Of a stretch of DNA of 32,062 nucleotides, positions 12,641-21,953 are shown piece after piece. Under the pieces are notes generated by a model. That model searched no databases. It had not been told where the DNA came from and saw only the letters and a program-made list of their open reading frames with translations. This stretch comes from a virus, in the IMG/VR virus record IMGVR_UViG_3300038714_000176, positions 1 through 32,062 of that record, one strand, 5' to 3'. Position 1 is the stretch's first letter. Each line of letters opens with the position of its first letter. Position numbers and translations under genes: made by a program.

Positions 12641-13828
12641 ATGGCATACTGTACTAATAGAGATTTAAAAGATGTATTTCCATCAATAGATGAATTTGAC
12701 ACTAAAACCCCTCTGTATGGATGGGTTGAGCTTTTTTCACATGGTGGATATAAATTATATGAAACCTTCAATGCTGGTTTAGTTACTAACTTATATCAAG
12801 ATGGTGAAGATCTAACTCCATATAATAAAGTAGAAAGCTACTCAGATTCTACTGCAAATACTGATGAAGCTGTTGATATTATAGAAACAGCAATAGATGT
12901 AACTGATAGTAGTGTATTTGGATATGGAGATATTATAAAGGTAGATGATGAAAAAATGTTAGTTACGAACATATCTTCAAATACCTTAACAGTAAAAAGA
13001 GGTTTCTTAGGCACAACTACAGCTACTCATAATACTGGAGTTGATGTTTATATTGGGGTAGAGTGGTCAGAGCCAAAGCAATGGCTGTATAGTGGAGGTA
13101 ATGATTCTGTATTGCTTTATGAAGCTAATGCAGTAAACCCAAATGATCACTTATTGGAGTCTGGTGAAGATTGGGAAACGTTAAGGACACGATATATATC
13201 CAATGCCGAAAAGTACCTTGATTCTAGGTTAGATGGTAGGCTACCCCGAAAACAGTTCAAAGACAAAGATGGTAACTATGATTACTCTATAGTAAGAACA
13301 ACTGCATTAATTGCTTGTTATTTTCTTATTAGAGCAAGTGATCCTACATCTGAAGTAGGTAATGCTTTATTTGAAGAAGCAGAAAGAAACATACTATCGT
13401 TAAATGATGGTAGTACTAAGTTGTCTTGGCAAGTTTCAGGTGACGCTAGTAAAGGAGTAATTAGACAAGTATCCGTAAGTGGTGCTATTAACATAGTAGA
13501 CACAAGAGGTCACTACTATGATGTGTATGATAAAGTTGGTGTAAAGATTACCACAGGTGGTGCAATAGGAACTGCTGTATACTCTGTTTGGCACAAAGAT
13601 GCTGATAAACTAGGTTCTGAAAGAATGAACAATAGTGAAGTAGCAGACTATACAGAAACCATCAATGGTCAGTATCAACCACTAGCTAATGATGTTTACA
13701 TTAGGTTTGCAGGTGATACAGCAGATACAGCTACACTAAATGACAAATGGGAAATAGAGTTTTTTGGTAAGAATGAATCAGTAGATGATACAGGTATGCC
13801 ATACTCAATTAGGATGACTAGAACCTAA
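12641..13828 (+). CDS. Head-tail connector (gp6-like adaptor) with an inserted beta domain
   Basis: The 395-residue protein starts like a connector (MAYCTNRDLKDVFPSIDEFD) and contains a helical adaptor core: YISNAEKYLDSRLDGRL (about 180-196), then YSIVRTTALIACYFLIRAS and NALFEEAERNILSLNDG, as in HK97 gp6/SPP1 gp15-type adaptors that dock under the portal. Residues about 86-139 form an extra beta module (GYGDIIKVDDEKMLVTNISS, NTLTVKRGF), also found in the 754-residue tail-tip protein. A beta-rich C-terminal part (285-395) follows. It is much longer than a plain adaptor, so insertions or fusion are likely. Its stop overlaps the next start (TAATG). Confidence 0.7.
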   Translation: MAYCTNRDLKDVFPSIDEFDTKTPLYGWVELFSHGGYKLYETFNAGLVTNLYQDGEDLTPYNKVESYSDSTANTDEAVDIIETAIDVTDSSVFGYGDIIKVDDEKMLVTNISSNTLTVKRGFLGTTTATHNTGVDVYIGVEWSEPKQWLYSGGNDSVLLYEANAVNPNDHLLESGEDWETLRTRYISNAEKYLDSRLDGRLPRKQFKDKDGNYDYSIVRTTALIACYFLIRASDPTSEVGNALFEEAERNILSLNDGSTKLSWQVSGDASKGVIRQVSVSGAINIVDTRGHYYDVYDKVGVKITTGGAIGTAVYSVWHKDADKLGSERMNNSEVADYTETINGQYQPLANDVYIRFAGDTADTATLNDKWEIEFFGKNESVDDTGMPYSIRMTRT

Positions 13829-14274
13829 TGGCAATTACGTTTGTTAACATTTGGGAAACAAAGATTTTGGATACTATTAGAACTTTTTTAAATAATGAGT
13901 TTGCAGGTAGTATCCCAGTATATACAGGAAATTTTAAGGATATGGGTAATCAGTCCATACGTCTTAATCCAATAGGAAGTGACTTACTTCGTATTGATGC
14001 TACTAGAGCAGAAACTAGAGAATACATTGTGGATGTGTCTTATACATTTAAAGAAAAAGTATTAAAGAAAGATACTTGGGAACATATTTTAAGACAGGTT
14101 TCACATATAGAGGCTTTATTTCACGATAATTACAAGGGTTCAGGTAATACATTTTACGATGGAAGATTTGAAACAACTCGAATAAATGAAAAGACAGAAG
14201 AAGAAGAAGCGATTGAAGGGTTGAATGTAATTAGATGGGAATGGAGGGGAACTTACACAGGGAATACAACATAG
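13828..14274 (+). CDS. Tail terminator / head-tail joining protein
   Basis: The 148-residue protein has the alpha/beta arrangement of tail terminators (lambda gpU-like): ITFVNIWETKILDTIRTFLN at the start, a strand region (YIVDVSYTFKEK) and a helix (DTWEHILRQVSHIEALFHDN), then strands (GLNVIRWEWRGTY). Such proteins cap the growing tail tube and join it to the head. The position between connector and major tail protein fits. Assignment is by position and outline, since sequence identity in this family is low. Confidence 0.6.
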   Translation: MAITFVNIWETKILDTIRTFLNNEFAGSIPVYTGNFKDMGNQSIRLNPIGSDLLRIDATRAETREYIVDVSYTFKEKVLKKDTWEHILRQVSHIEALFHDNYKGSGNTFYDGRFETTRINEKTEEEEAIEGLNVIRWEWRGTYTGNTT

Positions 14275-14293
14275 GAAAGTAATAAGGATTACT

Positions 14294-14473
14294 ATGAAAG
14301 TAAAATTAAAAAAAGATGTAAAGGTATCAGACATACCTAGAGTTAGTGGAGAGCATAAAAGATTGATCAATGCTTTATCCAAAAATAAAGAAGCAGAGCT
14401 TGAAGTTATGTTAAAAGGTATGGATGCCTTTGTTGAAGAATCTTCAGCTAAGTTAAAGAAAGGAGATAAGTAA
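14294..14473 (+). CDS. Hypothetical protein, 59 aa, charged helical
   Basis: A short frame with AAGGATT before the ATG at 14294 and a TAATG overlap with the major tail protein gene. The product is lysine-rich: MKVKLKKDVKVSDIPRVSGE, then a helix (HKRLINALSKNKEAELEVML) and EESSAKLKKGDK. Tight placement suggests a tail-assembly accessory protein; no family is recognised. Confidence 0.65.
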   Translation: MKVKLKKDVKVSDIPRVSGEHKRLINALSKNKEAELEVMLKGMDAFVEESSAKLKKGDK

Positions 14474-15498
14474 TGTCAAATTTTTATAGTTCAAAAGAAT
14501 TAACAGTTGGAGTTGGTTTAGATGCTAGTACAGTAGGATCACCTTTTGCTGGTTCATTTACTCAAATAGAAGCAGATAGTGTAGCATTTCCTACATTTAA
14601 CGATCTACTTGTGGAAAGAAGAGGTGGCTCAGGGTCAGGAACTCTTATAGCAAGTTCAGATGTATTTCATTATACACCCGGAGCAACAATAGAAGTTTCT
14701 ATTAGTGGATATATGACAGATGAATTGTTTCCTATTTTAACAGCAAATGCTTTTGGAAAAGCATACAGTAGCAATGTATTGTCAATAGCAAATGCAGATG
14801 TAGCAAATACAACATTTGAGCATGGAGCAACTTCTGCTAATGAAAAAACATTATCATTTGCTTTTAATGGAATTGGTGGAACTGGATTTGATGATTGTGT
14901 TGTAGTCCCCGGATGTGTAATAACAAGCCTTGAACTAACTGCTGATCCTAATGAGGATGGTGGTAGAATGAAATTTAGCTTAACTGCTACATCTAGAACT
15001 CCATTAACTCAAGGTAGTACATTTACTACAAGTGCTAGCAGTATGAGTGCTTATAGCACAGCCTATACATTTTTAGGTGATTTTTCAGATCATACTAAAG
15101 TAAATAATCAAACTGCAATTTTAAAAAGCTTTGCAATGACTATTGAAAATCCAGTTGTATTTTCTGGTAATGGTGGCTCAGGAGGAACAGGGGCACCACA
15201 AACATATATAAGGTCTATTCCTGAATTAAATGTAACATTAAATCCTATAGTTAAGTATGATGCAAATTTTGATGATTTATGGGAATTAAGCAGGAATCAA
15301 GGAACTTCAATAGCAACTCCAGCATTTGAAATGTCTGACAACGGAACTTATAATCATGCTGATGCTACTAGAAGTATTTACATTGCAGATGCAAGTGTTC
15401 AAGAGTTATCTTGGGATGAAGGAGATTTTTTAGGACTTAATGTTAATATGAAAGTAAGAGGAGATGCTGATCCATCAATTTACTTTAAATACGCATAA
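14473..15498 (+). CDS. Major tail (tube) protein
   Basis: The 341-residue, mostly beta protein is placed between tail terminator and tail chaperones, the standard site of the siphophage tube protein. Features include a start with FYSSKELTVGVGLDAS, a segment GATIEVSISGYMTDELFPIL typical of tube proteins, a Gly/Ser-rich loop (VFSGNGGSGGTGAPQTY), and a C-terminal strand pair (FLGLNVNMKVRGDADPSIY). It would polymerise into hexameric rings forming the hollow tail tube. AAGGAGATAAG precedes the ATG. Confidence 0.8.
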   Translation: MSNFYSSKELTVGVGLDASTVGSPFAGSFTQIEADSVAFPTFNDLLVERRGGSGSGTLIASSDVFHYTPGATIEVSISGYMTDELFPILTANAFGKAYSSNVLSIANADVANTTFEHGATSANEKTLSFAFNGIGGTGFDDCVVVPGCVITSLELTADPNEDGGRMKFSLTATSRTPLTQGSTFTTSASSMSAYSTAYTFLGDFSDHTKVNNQTAILKSFAMTIENPVVFSGNGGSGGTGAPQTYIRSIPELNVTLNPIVKYDANFDDLWELSRNQGTSIATPAFEMSDNGTYNHADATRSIYIADASVQELSWDEGDFLGLNVNMKVRGDADPSIYFKYA

Positions 15499-15508
15499 GG
15501 AATAAACA

Positions 15509-15772
15509 ATGAGTAAGCATAAACTATCTACTGGAAAAGAAATAAAACTAAAAGAAATGTCTGTAGATGATATGGATTACTGCAATGATCTACCTCAAAT
15601 GAGATATGAAGGTAATGAGATTGTAGCTATAACCAATCTAGCAAAAGCAAGAACTGCTTGGATTAGAAAAGGTGTAGAAGGAGCAGATGACTCTTTCATT
15701 AAAGCATTGACAGAAGAAGAAAAAAACGAACTGTCTTTAGCTGTACAAGAGCATCAACGCTTGGGGGAATAG
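15509..15772 (+). CDS. Tail assembly chaperone (gpG-like)
   Basis: The 87-residue protein starts with a beta hairpin (HKLSTGKEIKLKEMSVDDM) and continues helical, as tail chaperones between the tube and tape-measure genes do. It ends ...EHQRLGE with TAG directly after a G-run. The -1 frame stays open beyond the stop to 16206, indicating a programmed frameshift giving a longer GT-like form. It would bind the tape measure and recruit tube subunits. Confidence 0.75.
   Translation: MSKHKLSTGKEIKLKEMSVDDMDYCNDLPQMRYEGNEIVAITNLAKARTAWIRKGVEGADDSFIKALTEEEKNELSLAVQEHQRLGE
15761..15772 (+). other. Probable -1 programmed frameshift site
   Basis: The last zero-frame codons are TTG GGG GAA TAG. The slippery run GGGGGAA (15763-15769) touches the stop codon. 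Slipping back by one reads CTT GGG GGA ATA GAA and continues ...GIESLTLETNFLLDKRC in the -1 frame to 16206. A second heptamer, AAAAAAC (15721-15727), is in the correct phase but would create an unnatural protein segment, so the G-run is preferred. Confidence 0.65.
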
Positions 15773-16206
15773 AATCCCTCACTCTTGAAACAAACTTCTT
15801 ACTAGATAAAAGATGTGAGGGGTGTAGGTATCACCAATACCCCTACAAGGCTCAAATTCCTATCTTAATCGAGGGAAAATATAAAACTCGTATGTTTACA
15901 TCGGATGAGGATGTTTGGACTGTGATAGAGCTAATTAAGAAGGAAACAAAAGAACATAATAAAGAGGGCAGGAATTTTAACATTGCTGAATCAGTAATGG
16001 CACAACTGCCCTTTTTTGCTTGTACCAATATGATGCTAGATTCAACCTCACAAAAAGACATAGCAAGATTTATGTATGCAAGACAATTTAAAATATCTCC
16101 ATATAAAGGGAGTTATGGAGATCAACCTAAAAAATGGGTTGAAAAAAGTTTTCTATTAACAAATTTAATAGAAAGACAAAAAGCAAAGGCAATGAAAAAT
16201 GGCTGA
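15764..16206 (+). CDS. Tail assembly chaperone T-part (made as GT fusion by frameshift)
   Basis: This is the -1 frame extension of the 15509 gene. It has no good start in its first 120 bases, although an ATG occurs at 15892. Joined by frameshifting, the fusion would have about 232 residues. The T part contains KRCEGCRYHQYPYK (a CxxCxxH cluster), then EDVWTVIELIKKETKEHNKE and SYGDQPKKWVEKSFLLT. Its end overlaps the tape-measure gene by 8 bases. As in lambda G/GT, the fusion would coat the tape measure and be lost from the mature tail. The coordinate start is approximate, at the slip site. Confidence 0.65.
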
Positions 16207-18280
16207 ACAAAATACAATAACTATACGGTTTGGTGCTAGAGGAGATAAGGATGTTATTGATGCTATTAATAACTTAGATAAATCAACAAAAAAACTTATA
16301 GACACTCAAGCTAAACTAACAAATACAGGTAAGTCTAGAATTAAACAAATGACTTCATCTCAAAAAGCTATGACTGTTTTAAATACAAAGTTAAAAGCTT
16401 TAGATTTAAGTTTTAAAAAAGTTGGAGTTTCAAATAATTTACTAACAAAAGCATACCAAGGTCATAGAGTATCTATTGAAAAAGTAAGGCAATCTACTAG
16501 TAAATTTATATCTGAAGAAGGAAAAGCTGATATATCTACAAGAATACTTGGTGGATCATTCGCTGTTTTAAGATCAAAAATGCTTTTATTTAATTTTGCT
16601 ATGGGGTTAGGTATTAGGCAAATAGGTAGATTAGTTGGTGAAGCCTCTAGAGTTCAGGCAATGGAAACAGCATTTAATACTTTATCTGGGGCAACTGAAA
16701 ATTCATCTATTGCATTAAGTAAATTAACAGATGCAACAGATGGAACAATGGCATCTTTTGATTTATTTCAGCAAGCTAATAATGCAATGATTTTAGGTGT
16801 AACTAAAAATTCAGATGAAATGGCTGAAATGTTTGACATTGCTCAAAGGCTTGGTAGAGCGTTAGGTAGAGATACTGCAAGTTCTGTTGAATCTTTAGTT
16901 ACTGGTATTGGTAGGCAATCAAGACTTATGCTTGATAATATTGGTATTATTGTAAAATCAGAAGAAGCTTATGAAAGATTTGCTCAAGCTAACAATACAA
17001 CAGTAGATGCTTTAACAGATGCTCAGAAAAAACAAGCTTTTCTTGAAGCTACTATGGAATCTGCTAGGGCAAAAGTAAAAACTTTAGGAAAAGAAACTCT
17101 TACTACTAAAGACAGATTTGATCAATTATCTGCTTCATCTGCTGATTTATCTACTGAAATTGGAAAAACACTAGCTCCTTTATTTGGCAGTTTGGCAAAA
17201 AATACAACTAATGTTTTTAGTAATATGACTGAGTTATTAAAAATATTTAATCATACAAAAGGAACAGCATTAGAGTTTGCTTTGGCTACAGAAGAAGCCG
17301 AGCAAATGATAGAAAAATTAACAAAAAATACAAATATAAATATAGATTCCAATAAATCTTTAAGAGATCAATTAGTAGACGTTGGATTACACTACAGTTT
17401 AAATTTAGGCACTACTAGAAAATTATCTAATATGATGCATAAATTAAAAGAAACTGAAAAAGCATACAAAGAAGAAGTAGCCAAACAAAAAGAACTAGAA
17501 GAAGTTAGAAATAAACAAATTGAACAATCTAACAAACTTAAAGAAGCAGAAGAGCAAAAAGCAGAGCAAGAAAAAAAGAGTGCAGAGCAAGCAAAGTTTA
17601 TTTCTGAGCAAAGAAATATTCAACAACAACAAGCATTAGAGCAAATGGAAGCTTTAATACAAGCAACTAAAGACTTGCATACTCAAGAATTACTAGCAAC
17701 TCAAGCAGTAGAAGCAAACATATCAAATACTAATTTACAAGTAGATGTAATGAAAGTATTAGATACTCAACAAAAATTTGCTGTATCTAATATGATGAAT
17801 CTTAGTAATGCTATGGCTGATGCAATGATTAATGGTCAAAATATGGGAGATGCAGTTGTAAGTAGTTTAAAGGCTATAGCAACTCAGTTAATTGCAAAAG
17901 CTGGAGTATATGCTTTATTAAGTACGTTTTTTGCACCAGCACAATTAGCTGGAGCTACAGGAGGATTTTTAAACTTTCTTATTGCTCATACAGGTGGGTT
18001 AGTAAAAGATAATAAAATTCAAAAGTTTGCAACAGGTGGTCAAGTTCAAGGAAGAGATAATGTTCCTATAATGGCTCAAGCAGGTGAATTTATAATTAGA
18101 AAAGAAATTGTAGATAGAGTAGGTGTTGATAATTTAGCTAAATTAAATAATGGAGAAACATCAACAAATAATAGCACAGTAAATGTAAACATAAATGGCA
18201 ATGTAATAGGTAATGAATCATTTGTAAGAGATACTTTGATTCCTGAAATTAATAAAACTCTAAGACAAGGATTAGCATAG
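16199..18280 (+). CDS. Tape measure protein
   Basis: The 693-residue protein has an N-terminal helical region (DVIDAINNLDKSTKKLIDTQ), a hydrophobic segment near 118-150 (MLLFNFAMGLGIRQIGRLVG), a tape-measure domain (EASRVQAMETAFNTLSGATE; LGRALGRDTASSVESLVTGI), a Glu/Lys/Gln-rich coiled coil (about 415-490), a second hydrophobic stretch (AKAGVYALLSTFFAPAQLAG) and the common C-terminal motif DNVPIMAQAGEFIIRKEIVD. It sets tail length and leaves ahead of DNA, where hydrophobic parts may enter the membrane. Its modest length implies a fairly short siphovirus tail. Confidence 0.88.
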   Translation: MAEQNTITIRFGARGDKDVIDAINNLDKSTKKLIDTQAKLTNTGKSRIKQMTSSQKAMTVLNTKLKALDLSFKKVGVSNNLLTKAYQGHRVSIEKVRQSTSKFISEEGKADISTRILGGSFAVLRSKMLLFNFAMGLGIRQIGRLVGEASRVQAMETAFNTLSGATENSSIALSKLTDATDGTMASFDLFQQANNAMILGVTKNSDEMAEMFDIAQRLGRALGRDTASSVESLVTGIGRQSRLMLDNIGIIVKSEEAYERFAQANNTTVDALTDAQKKQAFLEATMESARAKVKTLGKETLTTKDRFDQLSASSADLSTEIGKTLAPLFGSLAKNTTNVFSNMTELLKIFNHTKGTALEFALATEEAEQMIEKLTKNTNINIDSNKSLRDQLVDVGLHYSLNLGTTRKLSNMMHKLKETEKAYKEEVAKQKELEEVRNKQIEQSNKLKEAEEQKAEQEKKSAEQAKFISEQRNIQQQQALEQMEALIQATKDLHTQELLATQAVEANISNTNLQVDVMKVLDTQQKFAVSNMMNLSNAMADAMINGQNMGDAVVSSLKAIATQLIAKAGVYALLSTFFAPAQLAGATGGFLNFLIAHTGGLVKDNKIQKFATGGQVQGRDNVPIMAQAGEFIIRKEIVDRVGVDNLAKLNNGETSTNNSTVNVNINGNVIGNESFVRDTLIPEINKTLRQGLA

Positions 18281-18282
18281 AT

Positions 18283-20547
18283 ATGCCATTTGGGAATGAA
18301 ATAAAAACTACAAACATAACAGAAAACTGGTTATTTGATATTACCCACAATAATGGAACGCTAAGACTGTCTTTTCAGGATTATGTAGATCGTGGTAATT
18401 TTTATCATGGGGTCGTGCTTAATAGACCATCTATAAGAGAATCTATTGATTTAAAAACTGCTGTATCTAAAACTTCTAATATAAGCATTGATATTGCTGA
18501 TTTTAACTATGAAGGAAATCCAATTAGTGAATTTATATATGGTGGTTCAAATTATTTTATTAATAAAGATGTAGATGTAAAAATAATTATTAATCAGGGT
18601 ACTGGTGTAAATATTGCAAGCTTTAAAATTAATTCAATATCGTATAGCAATGGAGTTGTTTCTATACAAATGAATCATCATATTCCGTGGGCAGATGTAA
18701 CATTTCCCCAAACAAAAACAACAAGTAATAATTTATATATTCCTGTAAGTTATGGTAACTATACAAAAAATTCTGCTACAACCTACGCATCTCCACTATT
18801 TGAAAGTGAATTAACGAGTGAAGCTTATAGACCAGTTCCATATAATAAAGATACCTTACATAGATCAATCTATGTTGATGGTGTAGATACATCTTCAGAT
18901 GCAGAGTTGGCAGTTTATGAAAAAAACTTTAATGTCTTTGTTCCATTAGAAAATGCTGAATCTGATACATCAAATACAGATGGAGCAGAGCATGATAAAT
19001 CAGACTTTTTGCAAATAAGATCATTTCAACAAAGAGCTACTGATGCTACAGAAGTAAACACTCCATCAGGAGTTACAGTTTCTAATTTATCAAATGCTAT
19101 AGATAGCAATAATTCTACTTATGCTTCTGCAAGTGTTAATTTAATTCAAACAGATACAGTGAAAGTCGCTACTCAAGATTTTAGTTTTTCTACAGTTAGT
19201 GGAAAGTCATCAAGTCATATAACTTCATTAAAGCAAAGTACTGGAAATGTTTGTTTGATAGCAGAAGATTTAAATACTTCAGAAACTGGAGTAAATGTTG
19301 ATAACGATGACAATGTAAGTAATTATGACATTATTAAAGTTGGTAGTGAAAAAATGTTAGTTACTAGCTCATCCAGTAATACATTAACTGTTGTAAGAGG
19401 CTTTGATAGCAATGCTCAGACACATGATAATGATGATATTGTAGGTATAGAAAATACTATTAATGTTTTATATGTAAAATATCAAGTTATTTTTACAACA
19501 GATGTAGGAAACAATAGCATTAGACTTCAATTTCAAACCGATGGAAATGCTGATGCTATAACTCATTTTAGCAACTTTGGAGCAGGAAATAGAATAAATG
19601 CACTAAGCTCTCACCCTGAAAAACTAAGAATAAGAATAACATTTACGTGTCAAGAAGCAGGTGGGCAATTACCATCTTTAAATGCTGAAGTTAGGATATA
19701 TGATGTTTATTTAGTTACTCAAAGAGTTTCTAATGAACCACAAGATAAACTATTTGTTGCAAATGATGGATTTTTAGATAATGGTTGGATCAATGGAAGT
19801 ACATTAGTTACAGGAGTGCATCAAGTACATAGAGATTTATTAAGTAGATTTGCTAATCTCGCTAACTCTGATCCAACTGGATGGTCTGATTTAAATACAG
19901 CTAGAACACAAAGTGGTAAAGAATGGCTTGCTAGATACTGGGCATTAGAGCCACAGTCACTACAAAAAACATTAGAGATGCTACAGTATGAAGGTGGATT
20001 TATATATCACAATGGAAAATATAAATTTGTAAAAGACTCCTATTCTGCTAGTGATAGCGAAACTTTAACTAAAAGTGATGTAAGTGATATAAATATTGGA
20101 ATCACATCGTACTCAGATATACTTTCAAAAATGATAGTAAACTTTAAAAAAAATGCAGGTAATGATAAATATTTTACATCTACAACGGCAACAAATGCAA
20201 CAACAAGAACTAATTATAGTATAGATGATGGAGAAAATCAGGTAGAGGTTAATTTAGATGCCTATGTAGCTCCTGCTATTCCTACTACACCTGCATCTAA
20301 TCCAAATGATGATTTTTATACTTATTATGATAATATATTTGGAGAGCCTAAATTAACTATAAAGGGTAGAATTGTTAATCCTGCTTATTATAATCTTGAA
20401 GCTGGAGATATAATAGACTTTTCAAATATGCAACCTGCAAAAGCTTTTGGTAAATCTTTTGCAAATGTTGCATTTATGATTATATCCTTACGAAGAACAT
20501 CTGGAATTTTAAATTTTGAAGCAAGAGAAATTGGAGTAATAACATGA
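18283..20547 (+). CDS. Tail-tip / baseplate hub-like structural protein
   Basis: The 754-residue beta-rich protein follows the tape measure, where distal tail and hub proteins sit. The start (ENWLFDITHNNGTLRLSFQD) and beta barrel-like first 200 residues suggest a Dit/hub domain. Residues about 340-390 carry the module DIIKVGSEKMLVTSSSSNTL, TVVRGF, shared with the connector. The C-terminal 250 residues (LEMLQYEGGFIYHNGKYKFV; PKLTIKGRIVNPAYYNLEAG DII) resemble gp27/gp44-like hub proteins. It probably closes the tail tube and contacts the fibres. Exact family is uncertain. Confidence 0.65.
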   Translation: MPFGNEIKTTNITENWLFDITHNNGTLRLSFQDYVDRGNFYHGVVLNRPSIRESIDLKTAVSKTSNISIDIADFNYEGNPISEFIYGGSNYFINKDVDVKIIINQGTGVNIASFKINSISYSNGVVSIQMNHHIPWADVTFPQTKTTSNNLYIPVSYGNYTKNSATTYASPLFESELTSEAYRPVPYNKDTLHRSIYVDGVDTSSDAELAVYEKNFNVFVPLENAESDTSNTDGAEHDKSDFLQIRSFQQRATDATEVNTPSGVTVSNLSNAIDSNNSTYASASVNLIQTDTVKVATQDFSFSTVSGKSSSHITSLKQSTGNVCLIAEDLNTSETGVNVDNDDNVSNYDIIKVGSEKMLVTSSSSNTLTVVRGFDSNAQTHDNDDIVGIENTINVLYVKYQVIFTTDVGNNSIRLQFQTDGNADAITHFSNFGAGNRINALSSHPEKLRIRITFTCQEAGGQLPSLNAEVRIYDVYLVTQRVSNEPQDKLFVANDGFLDNGWINGSTLVTGVHQVHRDLLSRFANLANSDPTGWSDLNTARTQSGKEWLARYWALEPQSLQKTLEMLQYEGGFIYHNGKYKFVKDSYSASDSETLTKSDVSDINIGITSYSDILSKMIVNFKKNAGNDKYFTSTTATNATTRTNYSIDDGENQVEVNLDAYVAPAIPTTPASNPNDDFYTYYDNIFGEPKLTIKGRIVNPAYYNLEAGDIIDFSNMQPAKAFGKSFANVAFMIISLRRTSGILNFEAREIGVIT

Positions 20548-21596
20548 GTTATAATAGATTTGCTGTACCTAGAGCTTATATTGATTTAATATCTTACAAT
20601 ATTTCAAATGGATGGAGAGACTTAGATGATATAACTACTATACAAGATGATGGAAGTACAGCAGTAACATTTGATGCAGGAAGCGAAGCTAGTATGTTTG
20701 ATATGAAGCCATCTAATTTTGCTCAAATAGCACATAGCAATAGGTCTTTTTATATTCAATTTGATTTTGCAGTAGCTAGTGATAATTTATCAGAATCTAA
20801 TTTTTTAGCAATTTTAAATCATAATTTAAATGATGCTGAATGTATGTTTAAAGTAGAGTTAGATGACGATGTTAATATGTCATCACCGACAATAATTACA
20901 ACGTATCCTTTGCATACAAAAAAAATTAATGCAGACCAATCATCAGTTGATACTAACTATTTAGAGCCAGCTAAAAATGGATGGAGCTTATTAACTTGGA
21001 CACAATCAACAGATAACAGATATATGAGAATTACTTTTCAGGATACAGGTGGAGCTAGTCATGTTTTCAATGAAGATGTTATAATGGGATCAATTATGTT
21101 TGGTAAATATATTGACTTTAGATCACCTAATATAGATATTAATACTAGCATAGTATATGATGGCACTACGATAAATAATTCTGTAGGTGGAAATAGTTAC
21201 GCTAATACAAATTATACTGGAGAAGCAAACTGGAATCATACATTGCCATGGAATCTTACGACATCTTCTAATCAGCAAACTTATGGATTTAATAAAATGA
21301 ATGGCAGGATTCAGCACTCATTAAAATTTGATTATCTTGCAGATACGGAAGTATTTTCACCTAACTGGTTTGCAGATCAAGATAGCCATGCTGATTGGTA
21401 TGACTCTGATAGTATGCACTCATCTTTTTTTAATAGAACATTTGGACAACATTTGCCATTTTTATTTTCTATTGACTCTACTAGTACAACAACAGGCGAT
21501 TATGGTATGTTTAGGCTTGCTAATAATAGCTTTTCAGCTAATCAAGTAGCTAGTCAAATATGGAATGTAAATATGGATTTAATACAAACTTGGTAA
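20544..21596 (+). CDS. Tail structural protein, 350 aa
   Basis: An ATGA overlap with the hub gene makes it the last gene of the late unit. The protein is beta-rich with aromatic and Asn/Asp-rich loops (NRYMRITFQDTGGASHVF; GEANWNHTLPWNLTTSS) and ends NVNMDLIQTW. Similar proteins close tail modules of uncultured marine siphophages, as I recall. It may be a tail-tip or receptor-contact protein. No enzymatic motif is visible. Its stop codon touches the stop codon of the convergent early gene. Confidence 0.6.
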   Translation: MSYNRFAVPRAYIDLISYNISNGWRDLDDITTIQDDGSTAVTFDAGSEASMFDMKPSNFAQIAHSNRSFYIQFDFAVASDNLSESNFLAILNHNLNDAECMFKVELDDDVNMSSPTIITTYPLHTKKINADQSSVDTNYLEPAKNGWSLLTWTQSTDNRYMRITFQDTGGASHVFNEDVIMGSIMFGKYIDFRSPNIDINTSIVYDGTTINNSVGGNSYANTNYTGEANWNHTLPWNLTTSSNQQTYGFNKMNGRIQHSLKFDYLADTEVFSPNWFADQDSHADWYDSDSMHSSFFNRTFGQHLPFLFSIDSTSTTTGDYGMFRLANNSFSANQVASQIWNVNMDLIQTW

Positions 21597-21953
21597 TTAA
21601 GATAATAAAGTTTTGGGATCAGGAATAACTATGTTTAAATCAACAGCAGACCATCTGATTAATCTCTCTATAAATACTGAAAACTCTTTTGTTGATAATG
21701 TTTTAGTGCTATCTACATTGAAATGATTTTTTATAGTAGCGTGCATTTCTTGTTCAGTATATCCCAGTTCCTCACCCAATATACCTACAATCTTCCAGTA
21801 ATAGTTATTTTGCTGAGCAGAGCGTACGCCAGTTTCTTTTAGTTCAATATAATATTCACCTTGTAACTTAGATATAGCGTTATCAAACTCTGCTCTATTT
21901 AGCAAAGACATCTTTCCATTTTTTATTGTACAAGCAAATCGCAGTCTGGACAT
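21597..21953 (-). CDS. NinB-like recombination protein
   Basis: The 118-residue protein shows the NinB/Orf family outline: N-terminal strands around FACTIKNGKMSLLNRAEF, then LQGEYYIELKETGVRSAQQN followed by NYYW (RSxxQNxYYW, 44-53), a helix (GILGEELGYTEQEMHATIKN) and STKEFSVFIERLIRWSA, with IPDP near the end. Lambda NinB binds single-stranded DNA and can replace RecFOR in recombination. It is the last gene of the leftward early unit and overlaps the zinc-ribbon gene by 31 bases. The internal Met15 is a less likely start because it would cut the first strand. Confidence 0.7.
   Translation of the reverse strand: MSRLRFACTIKNGKMSLLNRAEFDNAISKLQGEYYIELKETGVRSAQQNNYYWKIVGILGEELGYTEQEMHATIKNHFNVDSTKTLSTKEFSVFIERLIRWSAVDLNIVIPDPKTLLS

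Noticed and set aside
15721-15727. Classical slippery heptamer AAAAAAC in the tail chaperone gene
   Set aside because: In phase for a -1 shift, but the resulting stretch uses atypical codons and residues before reaching the conserved T part; GGGGGAA next to the stop gives a natural continuation.
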